This document shows positions 12,133 through 12,929 of a stretch of 12,929 nucleotides of DNA, one piece after another. The notes below the pieces were generated by a model that searched no databases, had not been told where the DNA came from, and saw only the letters and a program-made list of their open reading frames with translations. Source of the DNA: an uncultured Pseudomonadota bacterium (lineage in GTDB: Bacteria > Pseudomonadota > Alphaproteobacteria > Rs-D84); assembly GCA_947165335.1 (NCBI GenBank), contig CAMVAB010000018.1:1-12929 (forward strand). The letters run 5' to 3'. Each line of letters starts with the position of its first letter. Within the stretch, counting starts at the first letter, position 1. Made by a program: the position numbers and the translations under genes.

Positions 12133-12929
12133 ATGAAAAAGAATCTTTTGGCTCTTTTGTGCACTATTGCCGCTCCGTTTGCTTGTTTTGCAGCGAACGA
12201 AGGTGTACCGTCGTATTATTCAAAAAACGCACAGGTTAATGCTAATCGTTTAGGATACACTAAATACCAGAATTATGGTTATGCAAAATATGTCGGTAAT
12301 TCTGGTGGCAAACAAATTATATCTTCCAACACCTATTCTTACCAGGTTCCACGCACTCAAACAGATGTTTACAATTATCGTGGTGCAATGACAACAAATG
12401 GCGTTGCACAGCCTGCGGACGAACACAAAACAACAATATACGCTGATTATTCACGCAGATTCGCAGATTTTGAATTCAAAACCGGTGTAAATTCTGTTCT
12501 TGAATGGGATGATATGATTTTCAACGAAATCAATGTTGGCGCAAAACATGTGTTCAATCTTTATGGTTTTGATATGGCTGTGTACGGCGGTTATTCGTAC
12601 GGCAAAATGGCAAGTGGTGGTTTGTCTATGGATTACGATTTGGAACCATATGATTATGCTTATCCAACAGAGGGTATCTTTACAATATCTATGGGTGGCG
12701 AAAGTGGTGATACCAGTAAATTAAAACTTGGGGTTGCTGCGCATCATCTTTGGGATTTGGGCGGTTGGAAAATCACACCACATATCGGTTATGAAATATT
12801 CAAACATAAATTAAAGATGAGCAACCATTTATATCCAAATCCTGGGGTATATTTACCTTTGATGACCAGCAGTGGTGATTATGTATTTGGTGATACATCT
12901 GGAAATTATTTTGCCGTTGGTACCAATGT
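12133..12929 (+). CDS. Outer-membrane beta-barrel protein, partial (C-terminus outside window)
   Basis: An open frame of 265 complete codons that runs off the window end. The protein begins MKKNLLALLCTIAAPFACFA, a Sec signal peptide with cleavage likely after residue 20; the Cys at 18 is not in a lipobox. From about residue 99 the sequence alternates polar and hydrophobic or aromatic residues in short strands separated by Gly/Asp/Asn turns (for example TTIYADYSRRFADFEFKTGV and GFDMAVYGGYSYG), as in transmembrane beta-barrels. The 80 residues before that are Tyr/Asn/Ser-rich and may be an extracellular or plug-like part. GAAGGGA lies just before the ATG. The family is not recognised, and porin, autotransporter-like or adhesin roles cannot be separated without the C-terminus. 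Confidence 0.75.
   Translation, partial: MKKNLLALLCTIAAPFACFAANEGVPSYYSKNAQVNANRLGYTKYQNYGYAKYVGNSGGKQIISSNTYSYQVPRTQTDVYNYRGAMTTNGVAQPADEHKTTIYADYSRRFADFEFKTGVNSVLEWDDMIFNEINVGAKHVFNLYGFDMAVYGGYSYGKMASGGLSMDYDLEPYDYAYPTEGIFTISMGGESGDTSKLKLGVAAHHLWDLGGWKITPHIGYEIFKHKLKMSNHLYPNPGVYLPLMTSSGDYVFGDTSGNYFAVGTN

Noticed and set aside
1..12929. CRISPR array, insertion sequence or prophage block
   Set aside because: No regularly spaced repeats, transposase, integrase or phage structural genes are visible; the single phage-like gene and two short palindromes do not make an element.

Overview
The window is AT-rich, gene-dense DNA. The gene families (TrhP/YegQ-type U32 protein, IHF alpha, HemW, CvpA, a DsbA-like periplasmic thiol protein, an outer-membrane beta-barrel, tRNAs with encoded CCA) point to a Gram-negative proteobacterium. 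The low GC, short leaders and many unrecognised small exported proteins fit a host-associated alphaproteobacterium. That placement is inference; no rRNA or other decisive marker is present. I see no transposase, integrase, CRISPR array or rRNA.

Layout, left to right. (1) 1-1251, minus: trhP, a tRNA U34 hydroxylation enzyme. (2) 1304-2309, plus: two unrecognised soluble proteins in a tight operon. (3) 2325-2553: tRNA-Thr(UGU) with promoter and strong terminator, followed by a 33-bp palindromic repeat. (4) 2570-5447, minus: an HNH-type protein; a small two-helix membrane protein that looks leaderless; and an operon of a secreted CPHC thiol protein, a 33-codon membrane tail in another frame joined through a run of ten A, and cvpA. 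(5) 5465-7819, plus: a Cys-rich exported protein, a degenerate GT2-like protein and a phage-type nucleotidyltransferase. (6) 7822-8358, minus: tRNA-Arg(CCU), a nested inverted repeat, the second 33-bp repeat, and a MerT-like membrane protein. (7) 8369-9004, plus: ihfA and a small coiled-coil protein, closed by a bidirectional terminator. (8) 9003-12072, minus: hemW and an M13 metallopeptidase overlapping by ATGA. (9) 12109-12929, plus: a signal peptide plus beta-barrel protein, cut by the window end.

The most interesting points are these. The 33-bp palindromic repeat occurs twice (30/33 identical), each time starting 43-46 bp downstream of a tRNA 3' end and in the same orientation relative to that tRNA. 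The thiol protein and its sorting-signal-like membrane tail are separated only by a poly(A)10 frame junction, which suggests slippage between soluble and anchored forms. Several genes have a -10 box 6-7 nt before the ATG, implying leaderless mRNAs, and one of those promoters lies partly inside the upstream gene's terminator hairpin. I found no clear multi-gene novel defence or mobile system; the tRNA-linked repeat and the poly(A) switch are the best candidates for something undescribed.
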